Shown here in pieces: positions 1 through 8,507 of a DNA stretch of 64,000 bases. Numbering within the stretch: position 1 is the stretch's first letter; the number at the start of each line of letters is the position of its first letter. The notes beneath the pieces were generated by a model. That model made no database searches and was not told the origin of the DNA. It was given only the letters and a program-made list of their open reading frames with translations. This DNA comes from an uncultured Roseobacter sp. (GTDB taxonomy: Bacteria > Pseudomonadota > Alphaproteobacteria > Rhodobacterales > Rhodobacteraceae): contig NZ_CANMNK010000003.1 of the NCBI RefSeq assembly GCF_947499265.1, positions 186,001 to 250,000 of the forward strand, read 5' to 3'. Both the position numbers and the translations under genes were made by a program.

Positions 1-665
1 AGCGGGTTCGGCCCGTTTTGAATATAGCTGTCGCCTGATCCGAATTCGCCGACCAACCGAAACGCGAGTTGATCTTCCACCAGCGGCGTATTGAGCATGA
101 ATGCCGTTTCAGCCTCCTGCTGATCGGTATAGAGAAAGCGCAAGGCGCCCTCGCGTTCAAAGACCGGGTCTTTGGTGTAGACCCGTATTGCGCCGCCAAG
201 CGTGTTCCGACCTGTGCTTGCCGCCTGCGGCCCGCGTGCCACTTCGACGGAATCGATATCCCAACCGCTTGTCTGCGTTATGTTTGACGCTTCGCCTGAC
301 GGAAGGGGTACATCGTCGACCAAAACCGGTACACGGGGCCGGGCACCTGCGGTGATTGCAGGGCGGTCGCCGCCCAAACCACCCACACCTCGAATGGCGG
401 GTGGGATGAATCCTTCCGAGGCAAGCACATTCGCCTCATCCCCGATGACATCATCAATGTCGCGATTTGATGGTTTTGCGGCAACATCGCCAAGTATGAC
501 CGTCGTACTGGGCGGCGCATCTTCAACGTCTCTCTCAACCTTGTCACCTCTGAGAACAACGACGCCCAGATCAAAAGGTATGTCTTGCCCGAAGGCGCTG
601 CCAGCCACCAAGCTTAGCGAACTGGCAATGACAGCAACATACGCGCCGTCGCGTCGGATTTTCAT
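1..665 (-). CDS. TonB-dependent outer-membrane receptor, N-terminal part (cut by window edge)
   Basis: The reverse strand from an ATG at 665 encodes an uninterrupted frame that runs off the left edge. It begins with a signal peptide ending near AFGQD, followed by a plug domain with typical motifs: an IRGVGG segment, VLVDDVPLP, VEVARGPQ and NTLGGAIRVYTKDP. These are the hallmarks of a TonB-dependent receptor plug, so the protein should import an iron chelate or similar ligand across the outer membrane using TonB energy. The barrel lies outside the window. It diverges from an AraC-type regulator at 793, a common arrangement for siderophore receptors and their activators. Its mature start (QDIPFDLG) resembles that of the broken receptor at 16240 (QDVPFDLG), so the two are probably related. 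The substrate cannot be told. Confidence 0.85.
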   Translation of the reverse strand, partial: MKIRRDGAYVAVIASSLSLVAGSAFGQDIPFDLGVVVLRGDKVERDVEDAPPSTTVILGDVAAKPSNRDIDDVIGDEANVLASEGFIPPAIRGVGGLGGDRPAITAGARPRVPVLVDDVPLPSGEASNITQTSGWDIDSVEVARGPQAASTGRNTLGGAIRVYTKDPVFEREGALRFLYTDQQEAETAFMLNTPLVEDQLAFRLVGEFGSGDSYIQNGPNP

Positions 666-764
666 AGCTGGGCTCCCACAAAGCGATTTTGTCTTACCTC
701 TCATTGTGCGGCACGCCGGGTCTAACCCGTTTGTGCTTTGAAATGATGGATTTGTGCTTTTTTT

Positions 765-780
765 GATAGTTTTAGTCAGG
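765..780. promoter_or_regulatory. Candidate iron-responsive box (GATAGTTTTAGTCAGG)
   Basis: Read on the reverse strand this is CCTGACTAAAACTATC, an imperfect inverted repeat. The same CCTGACTA half-site occurs at 16181-16196 upstream of the broken receptor, and a related TTGAC-N7-GTCAA occurs at 10954-10970 upstream of a third receptor. The position between two divergent iron genes suits an operator. Which regulator binds is inference. Confidence 0.4.
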
Positions 781-792
781 TATATACCAAAT

Positions 793-1668
793 ATGGGTTT
801 GCTGACGATTGATATCGCACGCGCACGTCTTGAGGCGACGCAGGCTGAGGTTCACAACCTCTACGTGACCGAAGATCAAAGCGTTCTATTGTACCGGGCA
901 AGCTATCCCGCACACGTCGGACACATCAGAAGTCTTCCGGCACTTTTCGTGACAATGTGTGTCTCGGGGGGCGGCCCAATGCGTCAGAGCACGTCGCTTC
1001 AGTTGATCGAGGCGGAGATCGCACCCGGAGATATTGGTCTTGTGCCGCCGAATTCGAAAGGCGCTGGCGAATGGCCGGAAATCTCCGTGATCACACTGGG
1101 GATCGCGATTGAAAGTGTGTCAGAGAGTTTTGGCGATGACTGGCCCCAAAAACTGAAGAGAGAGACCTTTTCAAAGGTCTTTCGTGATCCGCTTGTTGAA
1201 AGCACCTTGATGAGCGTCGGCCATACCCAAGCGGGAGACATCTCTGATGCGACGCTTTTTCATGCCGCCCACATGGTGACCCATCAATTGCTGGATCAAC
1301 CGTTCGAACCTGTTGCGAAATCAGGTGAGGCGTTTCCGCTCAGCGGGGCCAGTTTGAACAGGGTGAAACAATTGCTCGCCAAGAATTTGGATCGTCATGT
1401 AACAGTTGAAGAGATGGCAGCCACTGCCGGAATAAGCCGTCACCATTTTTCCCGCCGGTTCAAGGCTGCGACGGGTCAGTCGCCACATCAGTTTGCAATC
1501 CATGGAAAGCTGGAGCATGCAGCCCACCTGCTGGCGGAGGAAGAAAACGCGAGCGTCTTATCGATCGCGCAAAAGGTCGGTTACTGTAACCCTGCGCAAT
1601 TCGCCAAATTGTTCCGACGTCAGTTTGGTCTCTCACCAAGAAGTTGGCGAAGCCGAATGCCCAAGTAG
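793..1668 (+). CDS. AraC family transcriptional regulator
   Basis: A 291-residue regulator. The N-terminal part (residues about 1-175) resembles the ligand or cupin-like domain of AraC_N type regulators. The C-terminal 100 residues hold the two helix-turn-helix motifs, with a TVEEMAATAGISRHHFSRRFK segment and the closing SIAQKVGYCNPAQFAKLFRRQFG motif. It should bind DNA and activate or repress neighbouring genes in response to a small molecule. I chose the ATG at 793 over an in-frame GTG at 754, because the extra 13 residues are hydrophobic and unlike the family. It is transcribed away from the receptor at 665, so control of that receptor is the natural guess. Confidence 0.85.
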   Translation: MGLLTIDIARARLEATQAEVHNLYVTEDQSVLLYRASYPAHVGHIRSLPALFVTMCVSGGGPMRQSTSLQLIEAEIAPGDIGLVPPNSKGAGEWPEISVITLGIAIESVSESFGDDWPQKLKRETFSKVFRDPLVESTLMSVGHTQAGDISDATLFHAAHMVTHQLLDQPFEPVAKSGEAFPLSGASLNRVKQLLAKNLDRHVTVEEMAATAGISRHHFSRRFKAATGQSPHQFAIHGKLEHAAHLLAEEENASVLSIAQKVGYCNPAQFAKLFRRQFGLSPRSWRSRMPK

Positions 1669-1703
1669 GCATGAGCCCTCACTAGATTAGAGGTTTAAAA
1701 CGT

Positions 1704-2012
1704 TCACCCAGCGATCCCATCGAGATCTGTCCACACCAAATCGGATTTGTCCTCGCGCCACGCAAAACGCCGCATGTGATCACTGAGAACGGCACAAGTC
1801 TCTTTTCGATCAGAGGCACTTTCTGAACGAACCAGAAACAATAAACTGCTGCCATCGACATGTATCTCTGCCAACCCGCAAGAAAAACGCAACTCTGCCC
1901 GGTCGCCATCAACTGCAACGGGGATCTTATGCGAAAAGTGCCGGGTCAGACGGTCAAAATACGCCCGGGAATGTGACGAACGAAACTCAGCTTCGGAGCG
2001 CATGGGCATCAC
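1704..2012 (-). CDS. DUF2218 family protein (first copy)
   Basis: A small protein of about 102 residues with the features of DUF2218: an N-terminal YFDRLTRHFSHKIPV segment, a middle strand pair around AELRFSCGLAEIHV and a closing block LSDHMRRFAWREDKSDLVW. The family has no established biochemical function, but its genes are often found next to siderophore or iron genes. A second copy lies at 8508-8792 with the same blocks (HFAHKVDV, DHITRFAFRE), on the far side of the ABC transporter. An AGGAG lies 9 bases before a GTG at 2012 and 12 before the ATG at 2009, so either may be the start. It is not in an obvious operon. Confidence 0.8.
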   Translation of the reverse strand: MMPMRSEAEFRSSHSRAYFDRLTRHFSHKIPVAVDGDRAELRFSCGLAEIHVDGSSLLFLVRSESASDRKETCAVLSDHMRRFAWREDKSDLVWTDLDGIAG

Positions 2013-2115
2013 TTGAAAGCACTCCTGAATGGGCGGGGTATGAAGTAACAGTTTGCGCGCAAGAGACTTTTCGGACCACTGGTTTTGAGATAGTCACCTG
2101 TGAAGACACCCTGAT

Positions 2116-2622
2116 GTGTCGTCGCGCGAGGCAGAGCCCATAGTGAACCCCAGCAAGCATCTTTCCGAGGCCGCGCGCTATTTTGGCGATGACAACGAAA
2201 ACATCTCGTTCAACCGGGTCTGGTTCAACCTGATGCGCGCCCACCGCAAGTTTCATCCGCGCATTGCAAAGGCTTTGAAAGCCAGCGGCATCAACGATCC
2301 GATCTGGTACGAGATCCTGCTGGAGGTGGAGCGGGCCGGAACGGATGGTCAACCGATGGCTGCGCTGGAGGACAAACTCTTTGTACCGCAATATGCGCTG
2401 TCGCGCCACGTGGCGCGGCTGGAAAAGGACGGGCTGCTGCGCCGGACCTATATCGCCGATGGCAGGCGCAAACAGCTGTTGTTTCTGACCGAACGGGGCT
2501 TGGGGCTGCATGAGCGGATCTGGCCTATCTATTGGGACGCGATGCAGGCTGAGATCGGGCCGCACCTGACGGCGGATGAAGCCTATACCCTCTCGCGGCT
2601 GTTGATTAAACTGTTGCCTTAA
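2116..2622 (+). CDS. MarR family transcriptional regulator
   Basis: A 168-residue winged helix-turn-helix protein. The recognition region is PQYALSRHVARLEKDGLLRRTYIADGRRKQLLFLTERG, matching the MarR pattern of helix, wing and basic DGRR turn. It should act as a dimer on palindromic sites. The start is unsure: GTG at 2116 or GTG at 2143, with no strong ribosome binding site. It converges on the TonB receptor gene, whose stop overlaps its own by four bases. The palindromes at 4694-4715 and 8454-8469 upstream of iron transport genes have the size expected for a MarR dimer, so this regulator is one candidate to bind them; that link is inference. Confidence 0.8.
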   Translation: MSSREAEPIVNPSKHLSEAARYFGDDNENISFNRVWFNLMRAHRKFHPRIAKALKASGINDPIWYEILLEVERAGTDGQPMAALEDKLFVPQYALSRHVARLEKDGLLRRTYIADGRRKQLLFLTERGLGLHERIWPIYWDAMQAEIGPHLTADEAYTLSRLLIKLLP

Positions 2623-4601
2623 AACCGTGCCACAGCCTCGATCACGAATGTGCGCCCTGGCTCGTTAAGCGCGGCAAATCCTGCGTAATCGCCACCATAG
2701 GTCGCGCGATCTGCATAGGTTTCGTCGAACACGTTTTGCACTTCGCCACGGAGCGTGACACCGCGAAACCTTGGGGGCGTGTATTCTGCAAATAGATTGA
2801 GGACCGTATAGCCCTCAAGCGTGCGCAAAGGATCCACCTCCAACGCACTGCTCGGATTTGGATCGTAGTCGAGCGCCATATCAATGCTGCCGCCCACCAG
2901 CATATTCCACCTTGGCAACTGCTGTTGCACTTCAAGCGCCAGAACCTGCCCCAGCGGTGCGCCGAAATCGAGCTGATAGAAGCTCGACACCTCATCCCCA
3001 TCGCGGGAGGTTTCGCTATCAGAAAATGTCAGCCGGGCAAATCCGTCAGCCCAGCCATAGGTCGCATAGAGATTGAAACCTTCGGATTTGAAGTCAAAGG
3101 TATCTCCGCCGTTCCGAACGTCTTCGATCTCTGTCAGGAAGGCTTCGCCTCCCACCTTCAGACCGCCGTTCGTCCAATCAAAACCGAGATTCCAATTCTG
3201 TGATCGTGAGGGCTCAAGCCCCGCATAGTCCCATTCCCGACCCGGGATCAGGTTGATGTCGTAGATATAATTATCTTCGATCTGAAGCCCGCCGAAGACA
3301 TTTGAATATCCTGCCCGCAGGCTGAGGCTCTCGGTCAGCGCATAGGTCGCGGAGAAATTCCCGCTGGCCCCGGAGTACGAGTCGCTGAAGCCGTTGACCC
3401 CTTCGAAATCCTGATGATCGAAACGCAGACCGGTCGAAATCTTCCACCGGTCTGTTGGCTCAAATCGCGCCTGGGCAAACAGGCCGATGTTTTGCGTCGT
3501 TTCATCAATCTGGGACGTCACATCACTTTGGTAACTGCCCTGACGGTCGTAATAGTCGATGCCGGCGACAATTGTATCTGTCTCTGACAAGCGGAAGGTG
3601 TTCTGGATCTTGGCCGACAGCGTGTTGGTCGTCCCTTCGCTCTCTTCGAACAGGGGAGCATTGATCAGGCTTTCCGAAAAGCCGACCACCACCTCCGGAT
3701 TCCAGATCGCACCCCCCTGCAAGAACGCATAGTTGAAAGCATAGGTGGATCGTTCGGTATCATAGCGCACCAGGGGGCGGGTTCCGGGGCCAAAGTTGGC
3801 GCGAAAATTCCTCAGGGACGAATCCTGCAACTGCTGGCCGGACAGTTCAAACCGGTGCCCGGTATCCGTTTCATAGGCCAGTTTGAGCAAACCCGACTGC
3901 AGATCGGCGCCCGTACCGGTCATGACATTGCCATCGCCATCGGAGTAGTCGTTCCCGGTTACGGAACGCCCGTATAGCAGCACCTCGAAACCCTGCGCGC
4001 GTGTCGACAGGGTGACCGAGCGGCCCCAGGTATCGCCGTTGTCGCCATAGGACAGCCGCACGTTGCCCCCAAAGGTCTCACCATCGCGGATGATATCCGC
4101 TGCATCAACCGTCTCCATCACGACAGCACCTGCAACCGCATTGGGACCAGTATCCGCCGCAGCAATGCCCGGGTCGACCCGAACGAATTTCAGCAGCCCG
4201 GGGTCGAAGACGTTGGCACTGACATGGTGAAACGCGCGATTGTTCTGCAACACCCCGTCCAGCGAAATCGTCAGGTTCAGCATGTCGATCCCATTGACGA
4301 AAATCTTCTGCGCAAGCGGGATCGCACCACCGACCGATACACTCGCGATACCGGCGAAAACGTCTTTCAGATCGCCGCTACGTGCCCGTTCCAGCTCCGC
4401 GTCAGCGACATAAACGGATGACGCGCGGTCCGCCGCATCACCCTTTGGATCTGCCTTTCGGACAACGATCGGATCCAATGAGATTGTGCCATCGTCGGAT
4501 GTCTCATTTGAGGCTTGTCCAAAAGCCTGCGTTGCATAGAGCAGAACGCATGCAGAGCCGCACAAAAGGCATGCACGCACAGAATGAATTGCGACAGTCA
4601 T
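2619..4601 (-). CDS. TonB-dependent outer-membrane receptor
   Basis: A 660-residue receptor. It has a signal peptide ending near ATQAFGQA, a TonB-box-like DPIVV stretch, a plug domain (residues about 55-170, with VNGIDMLNLTISLDG and GPNAVAGAVVMET) and a 22-strand type barrel ending in a C-terminal phenylalanine (VIEAVARF). Barrel motifs include LRAGYSNVFGGLQ and GEVQNVFDETYADRATYG. It should import an iron chelate or haem, energised by the TonB-ExbBD set encoded at 13-15.6 kb. A near-perfect palindrome lies 93-114 bases before the ATG. The gene precedes the ABC importer operon on the same strand, but a 278-base gap and separate promoters suggest it is expressed alone. Confidence 0.9.
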   Translation of the reverse strand: MTVAIHSVRACLLCGSACVLLYATQAFGQASNETSDDGTISLDPIVVRKADPKGDAADRASSVYVADAELERARSGDLKDVFAGIASVSVGGAIPLAQKIFVNGIDMLNLTISLDGVLQNNRAFHHVSANVFDPGLLKFVRVDPGIAAADTGPNAVAGAVVMETVDAADIIRDGETFGGNVRLSYGDNGDTWGRSVTLSTRAQGFEVLLYGRSVTGNDYSDGDGNVMTGTGADLQSGLLKLAYETDTGHRFELSGQQLQDSSLRNFRANFGPGTRPLVRYDTERSTYAFNYAFLQGGAIWNPEVVVGFSESLINAPLFEESEGTTNTLSAKIQNTFRLSETDTIVAGIDYYDRQGSYQSDVTSQIDETTQNIGLFAQARFEPTDRWKISTGLRFDHQDFEGVNGFSDSYSGASGNFSATYALTESLSLRAGYSNVFGGLQIEDNYIYDINLIPGREWDYAGLEPSRSQNWNLGFDWTNGGLKVGGEAFLTEIEDVRNGGDTFDFKSEGFNLYATYGWADGFARLTFSDSETSRDGDEVSSFYQLDFGAPLGQVLALEVQQQLPRWNMLVGGSIDMALDYDPNPSSALEVDPLRTLEGYTVLNLFAEYTPPRFRGVTLRGEVQNVFDETYADRATYGGDYAGFAALNEPGRTFVIEAVARF

Positions 4602-4693
4602 AAGTGTCCCCAGATCTTGATTTAGAAAGGCCGGGCTGGCCCGATCCGGGACGTGGCGAGGCGAGATTGGCTGGGTTTCTAAGGGTTAATATC

Positions 4694-4715
4694 TTGACAT
4701 GCAAGTGCATGTTAA
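4694..4715. promoter_or_regulatory. Palindromic operator upstream of TonB receptor
   Basis: The core ACATGCA-AG-TGCATGT (4697-4712) is a perfect 7-base inverted repeat, and the match extends outward as TT...AA to 22 bases with one mismatched pair. Almost the same sequence, AGATGCAATTGCATGT, lies at 8454-8469 before the binding-protein gene. Two copies before co-functional genes point to a shared regulator. The site resembles the TGCAA/TTGCA type boxes of alphaproteobacterial Fur-family proteins, but a MarR-type protein is equally possible. Confidence 0.6.
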
Positions 4716-4879
4716 GGATTATGCAATTTCAACCATCGTTGGCGCTGTGAAAGCCATAATGGGTCGAATTCCTTCTGAGACGGCCCAAAGGGGACAGTGA
4801 AGCGGCCCGATGAGCCCAAAAGCCAGATCGCGGCTTGCCGGAACTGGCTCGCCCGGTCACGACAATACACATCGCAGTT

Positions 4880-5632
4880 TCAGACCAGAACGACCGACCG
4901 ATCATCTACCCGAAAGACCTTTGCGTCCGTCTCAAAGACGTCCCGCAGCAGTCCTTCGGTCACGATCTGCTTTGGTGCGCCGTCCGCAATCACCATGCCC
5001 CCTTTCAATGCGATGATCCGATCCGCGTAGGCTGCGGCGTAATTGATGTCGTGCAAAACAATCACCACCGTGCGCCCCTTCTCAATCGCAAGCGCCCGCA
5101 GCCGTGCCATCAAGGCGCGTGAGGCTGCGATGTCGAGATTGTTAAGCGGCTCATCCAGCAGCAGGTATGCGGTGTCCTGCGCATAGGCCATGGCGACAAA
5201 GGCGCGTTGGCGTTGCCCGCCCGAAAGGGTTTCCAGCACCCGGTCCGCCAGATCTTGCAGATCAAAATTCCCGAGTGCCTGTGTGACGAGGGCATCGTCG
5301 GCCTCACTTGGTCTGCCCTTGTGATAAGGGTAGCGCCCAAAACCGACCAGATCACGCACGGTCAGGCGAATAGTTACCGTCAGATCCTGCGGCAATATGG
5401 CCAATTCCCGCGCCAGCCTGTCATCGGCAACCTGCCCGACCGGCAAGCCGTTCACCGTAATGCGCCCGGATTGCAACGCATTCAACCGTGCGATCAGCGA
5501 CAGGAGGGTCGATTTGCCGGCGCCGTTCGGCCCTACCAGAGCGATGACACCGCCCGGCCCCATCTGCAGAGACACGTCGCGCAGGATGTCTTGCCCCCCG
5601 ATCCGATAAGAAACCCCTTCGATATCGATCAT
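4880..5632 (-). CDS. Iron-siderophore ABC transporter, ATP-binding subunit (FecE/FhuC type)
   Basis: A 250-residue ATPase with a Walker A GPNGAGKS, a signature motif LSGGQRQRA, a Walker B YLLLDEPLNNLD and the switch histidine in VLHDI. It powers siderophore import across the inner membrane. Although the frame is open upstream to 5914, the true start is the ATG at 5632. There the gene overlaps the permease stop as ATGA and is preceded by AGGAG, and everything upstream is permease in another frame. It is the last gene of the binding protein-permease-permease-ATPase operon, an order typical of FatBCD/YclNOPQ-like importers. Confidence 0.93.
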   Translation of the reverse strand: MIDIEGVSYRIGGQDILRDVSLQMGPGGVIALVGPNGAGKSTLLSLIARLNALQSGRITVNGLPVGQVADDRLARELAILPQDLTVTIRLTVRDLVGFGRYPYHKGRPSEADDALVTQALGNFDLQDLADRVLETLSGGQRQRAFVAMAYAQDTAYLLLDEPLNNLDIAASRALMARLRALAIEKGRTVVIVLHDINYAAAYADRIIALKGGMVIADGAPKQIVTEGLLRDVFETDAKVFRVDDRSVVLV

Positions 5633-6567
5633 CTCTGTCTCCTCAAGAGCAGCGCCAGAAACACAAGCCCGCCCAGAAACTCCACCACGACGCTCAAGGG
5701 TGTCGCCAGGCCGAGAAGGCGCTCCATCACGGTCTGACCACCCACCAGTATGATCCCCCCGATGAGTGCCGCCGTGGGCAAGAGCAGGGCATGGCGCGGC
5801 GCGTTCATCACCTGATAGGTCAGGCTGGTCACCAACAGACCAAAGAAGGTCACCGGCCCGACCAGCGCCGTGGATACTGAAACAAGCACAGAGACAAGGA
5901 TCAGAACATGCCATTGGCCGCGCGCCGGTGCCTCTCCCAGCGATGTGGAAAGAAGCGGCCCCAGAGCCAGCACATCCAGACGGTGCCGTATGTGCCAGAG
6001 CGCGCCGCAGGCGAGTAGCGTGAGCACGACAGAAAGCCCCAGCACATCCACTTCAATTGCAGAGAACCTTGCAAATGACGCGGCCTGGATCACCGCGTAT
6101 TCGTTGGGATCGATCACCCGTTGCAGATAAGCCGTCACTGACCGGAAGAGCACCGACAGCACGACACCGGTCAGGATCAACCGCATCAGATCGTCCCGGC
6201 CTGACCGCAGCAAAGCCCCAAAAAGCGCCAGTGCAGCCCCGCACAGCAGGAATACATTGGCGGCCATGAGCCCCTGTGCGGGCATGGCGCGATAGGTCTG
6301 TGCGCCCAACCCCCAGACCAGCGCGCTGAGCAACAACAGGTAGAGCGCATCGAACCCCATGATCGACGGGGTCAGGATGCGATTGGCGGTAATGGTCTGG
6401 AAGACTAGCGTGGCCCAGGACATCGCCAGCGCCACCAGCAAAAGCCCCGCAAGTTTCTGGCCCCGAAAGGCGAGCACGAACCCCCAGTCGCCCCGCGCAC
6501 CGATGCTGAGATAGGCCGCACAGGCGGCGAGCAGAACCAGCCCCAGGATCGCGATTCTATCCCGCAA
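5629..6567 (-). CDS. Iron-siderophore ABC transporter permease (FecCD family), second subunit
   Basis: A hydrophobic protein of about 312 residues with eight to ten membrane segments, including a VGPVTFFGLLV stretch that is the FecCD family signature. It forms the membrane channel together with the product of the preceding gene, which it overlaps by 11 bases (start probably TTG at 6567). Tight overlaps on both sides show translational coupling. The C-terminal GGLVFLALLLRRQR is a normal family ending. Which of the two permeases corresponds to FecC or FecD cannot be decided by eye. Confidence 0.92.
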   Translation of the reverse strand: MRDRIAILGLVLLAACAAYLSIGARGDWGFVLAFRGQKLAGLLLVALAMSWATLVFQTITANRILTPSIMGFDALYLLLLSALVWGLGAQTYRAMPAQGLMAANVFLLCGAALALFGALLRSGRDDLMRLILTGVVLSVLFRSVTAYLQRVIDPNEYAVIQAASFARFSAIEVDVLGLSVVLTLLACGALWHIRHRLDVLALGPLLSTSLGEAPARGQWHVLILVSVLVSVSTALVGPVTFFGLLVTSLTYQVMNAPRHALLLPTAALIGGIILVGGQTVMERLLGLATPLSVVVEFLGGLVFLALLLRRQR

Positions 6568-7498
6568 GACGTCTGCTCCCGTAAAGCAGCCACAGGAACA
6601 TCGCAGCCCCCACGATACCGATCACCGTGCCGGCGGGCATCTCGAAGGGATGGATTACCAGACGGCCCAGCAAATCCGCCGCCAACACCAATCCCGCCCC
6701 GGCGATGGCTGTCAGCGGCAGGGCGCGGCGCAGATTGTCGCCCGCGACACGGCTGATCAGGTTCGGCACCACCAGACCCACAAAGGGGATCATGCCAACG
6801 GTGACGACGGTCAGTCCACTCACGACGGAGATCATGATCAGGCCCAGCAGAACGATCTGTCGGTAGTTAAGGCCAAGGTTCAGGCTGACCTGCTCGCCCA
6901 ACCCCAGGATGGAAAACTGATCGGCGACGAGATAGCTCAGCAAAGCCGCCAGCCCGGCGAGCCACAGCAGCTCATAACGGCCACGCAGCGTTCCCGAAAA
7001 CTCACCATTCATCCAGATTTCAATGACTTGCAGCATATCGACCTGATAGGCCAGATAGGTCACCGCGGCGCCGATAACGCCGCCATAGATCAGCCCCACC
7101 AGCGGCACCAGCAGCGGCTGGGTTGGCGGGAGCCGTCGGGTAAGCGCGAAAAAGCCCAGAGAGCTGCAAAGTGCCGTCCCGGACGCCAGCAGCATCTGCA
7201 AACTCAACGGCGCCCCGGGCACCAGAACAACCGCCAGCAGGATACCCAGAGCCGCCCCCTGCCCGGTCCCCGCGGTCATGGGTTCGACAAAGCGGTTGCG
7301 AGCGATGGTCTGCATGATCTGCCCGGCAATCGCCAGCGACGCGCCCGTCAGCAGCGTGGCAACCGTGCGCGGGAAACGGCTGTCGCGGATCAAGGGCCAG
7401 ATCTCGGCATCCTCTGCCTGGGTCAGGTCAATGACGCCGACAAACAGCGACGCCAGCGCCATTATTGTCAGAGTTAGCAGGCTCACGCCGATCCGCAT
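6557..7498 (-). CDS. Iron-siderophore ABC transporter permease (FecCD family), first subunit
   Basis: A 313-residue membrane protein of the FecCD family with LTGASLAIAGQIMQTIARN near residue 55, GTGQGAALG near 80 and VGMIPFVGLVVPNLISR near 235. These correspond to the conserved first periplasmic loop and the cytoplasmic coupling helix that contacts the ATPase. It follows the binding-protein gene by six bases, so the four genes 8401-4880 form one operon. The ending LLYGSRR is typical of the family. Confidence 0.93.
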   Translation of the reverse strand: MRIGVSLLTLTIMALASLFVGVIDLTQAEDAEIWPLIRDSRFPRTVATLLTGASLAIAGQIMQTIARNRFVEPMTAGTGQGAALGILLAVVLVPGAPLSLQMLLASGTALCSSLGFFALTRRLPPTQPLLVPLVGLIYGGVIGAAVTYLAYQVDMLQVIEIWMNGEFSGTLRGRYELLWLAGLAALLSYLVADQFSILGLGEQVSLNLGLNYRQIVLLGLIMISVVSGLTVVTVGMIPFVGLVVPNLISRVAGDNLRRALPLTAIAGAGLVLAADLLGRLVIHPFEMPAGTVIGIVGAAMFLWLLYGSRRLAG

Positions 7499-7504
7499 CT
7501 CCGG

Positions 7505-8401
7505 TCAGCGGCCCTGAAATCCGGCAATCAGATCGTCCAGCGTCCGCATCATCGACTGTATCCCCCCGCCCGCGATGTAGATATCGGCGGCATTGAGATA
7601 GATCACCTGACCGGAGGACCAGGCCCTGGTCTGATGCATGATCGCATTGTCGAGGGTCGCCGCGGCACTTTCACCCGGCTGGCCAATGGCCGCGAGGCGG
7701 TCCACGACGATCAGCCAGTCGGGGTCGACCGCCTTTATGAACTCAAAAGAGATCGCTTCGCCATGTGTGGATGCGCCGGTCTCGGGTGCAGCCTCCGAGA
7801 GGCCCACATCCTTGTGCAGCCAGCCAAAACGTCCCCCGGCGCCATAGGCGCTGATCTTCGGACCATTGGTCATGATCACCAGAGCGTCACCACGCCCCTG
7901 GACCACTTCACGCGCCTGCGCCAGCCGCTTGTTCAAAGCCTGCTCAAGCGCTGCTGCCTTCTCTGCCACGTTGAACAGCTGTCCATAGCTGCGCAGCCGG
8001 GTGATGGCGTCAGACCACAGGTCATCCCCAACGGTCATGTCGATGCTGGGCGCGATGCGGGCCATCGCATTAAGCTGATCGGAACTGCGGCTGCCCACAA
8101 TGATCAGATCAGGAGCCAGGGCGTGCACGGCTTCGAAATCCGGCTCGAAAAACGATCCGAGATTTTCGGCCTGCGCGGTCATATCCTGCAGATAGTCGAC
8201 GTAAAGCGATCCCATCGTACCGGCAACGGACACGCCAAGCGCATCGAGGGTGTCCGCCACGGCGACGTCAAAAACGGCCACCCTATCCGGTGCAGCAGGG
8301 ACGGAAACGACACCCTGCGCCGTCTCTAGCTCAAGAGTATCAGCGGCGCTTGTCCCGGTGCTCAGGATCAACAGAATAAGGGCAGTCAGTCGGGCAAGCA
8401 T
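7505..8401 (-). CDS. Siderophore-binding periplasmic protein (FatB/YclQ type)
   Basis: A 298-residue secreted protein. The signal peptide (MLARLTALILLILSTGTSA, no lipobox cysteine) is followed by a class III periplasmic binding fold with PAAPDRVAVFDVAVADTLDALGV near the start, LAPDLIIVGSRSS near residue 95 and a long backbone helix. It should deliver ferric siderophore to the permeases. The frame is open further upstream, but the ATG at 8401 is preceded by GAGG and gives a clean signal peptide. The palindrome at 8454-8469 lies 53-68 bases upstream. The FatB/CeuE/YclQ group binds catecholate or petrobactin-like siderophores; the actual ligand is unknown. Confidence 0.9.
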   Translation of the reverse strand: MLARLTALILLILSTGTSAADTLELETAQGVVSVPAAPDRVAVFDVAVADTLDALGVSVAGTMGSLYVDYLQDMTAQAENLGSFFEPDFEAVHALAPDLIIVGSRSSDQLNAMARIAPSIDMTVGDDLWSDAITRLRSYGQLFNVAEKAAALEQALNKRLAQAREVVQGRGDALVIMTNGPKISAYGAGGRFGWLHKDVGLSEAAPETGASTHGEAISFEFIKAVDPDWLIVVDRLAAIGQPGESAAATLDNAIMHQTRAWSSGQVIYLNAADIYIAGGGIQSMMRTLDDLIAGFQGR

Positions 8402-8453
8402 CAGGCATCCTCGTTGCGGGCTGGGGAGGTAACTATTGGAAGAGGCGCTGGCG

Positions 8454-8469
8454 AGATGCAATTGCATGT
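8454..8469. promoter_or_regulatory. Palindromic operator upstream of siderophore ABC operon
   Basis: AGATGCAATTGCATGT contains the perfect 12-base palindrome ATGCAATTGCAT (8456-8467). It differs from the core at 4697-4712 at three of 16 positions, two of them at the centre. Both lie upstream of iron-transport genes on the same strand, so one repressor probably controls both. Its identity is not shown by sequence. Confidence 0.6.
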
Positions 8470-8507
8470 AACTGGCGGGCGCACCGTGACACAGGCTTCC
8501 GGGAAAC

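Noticed and set aside
5635-5914. N-terminal extension of the ABC ATPase frame
   Set aside because: The extra 94 residues are antisense-like sequence from the permease gene in another frame; ATGA overlap and AGGAG fix the start at 5632.
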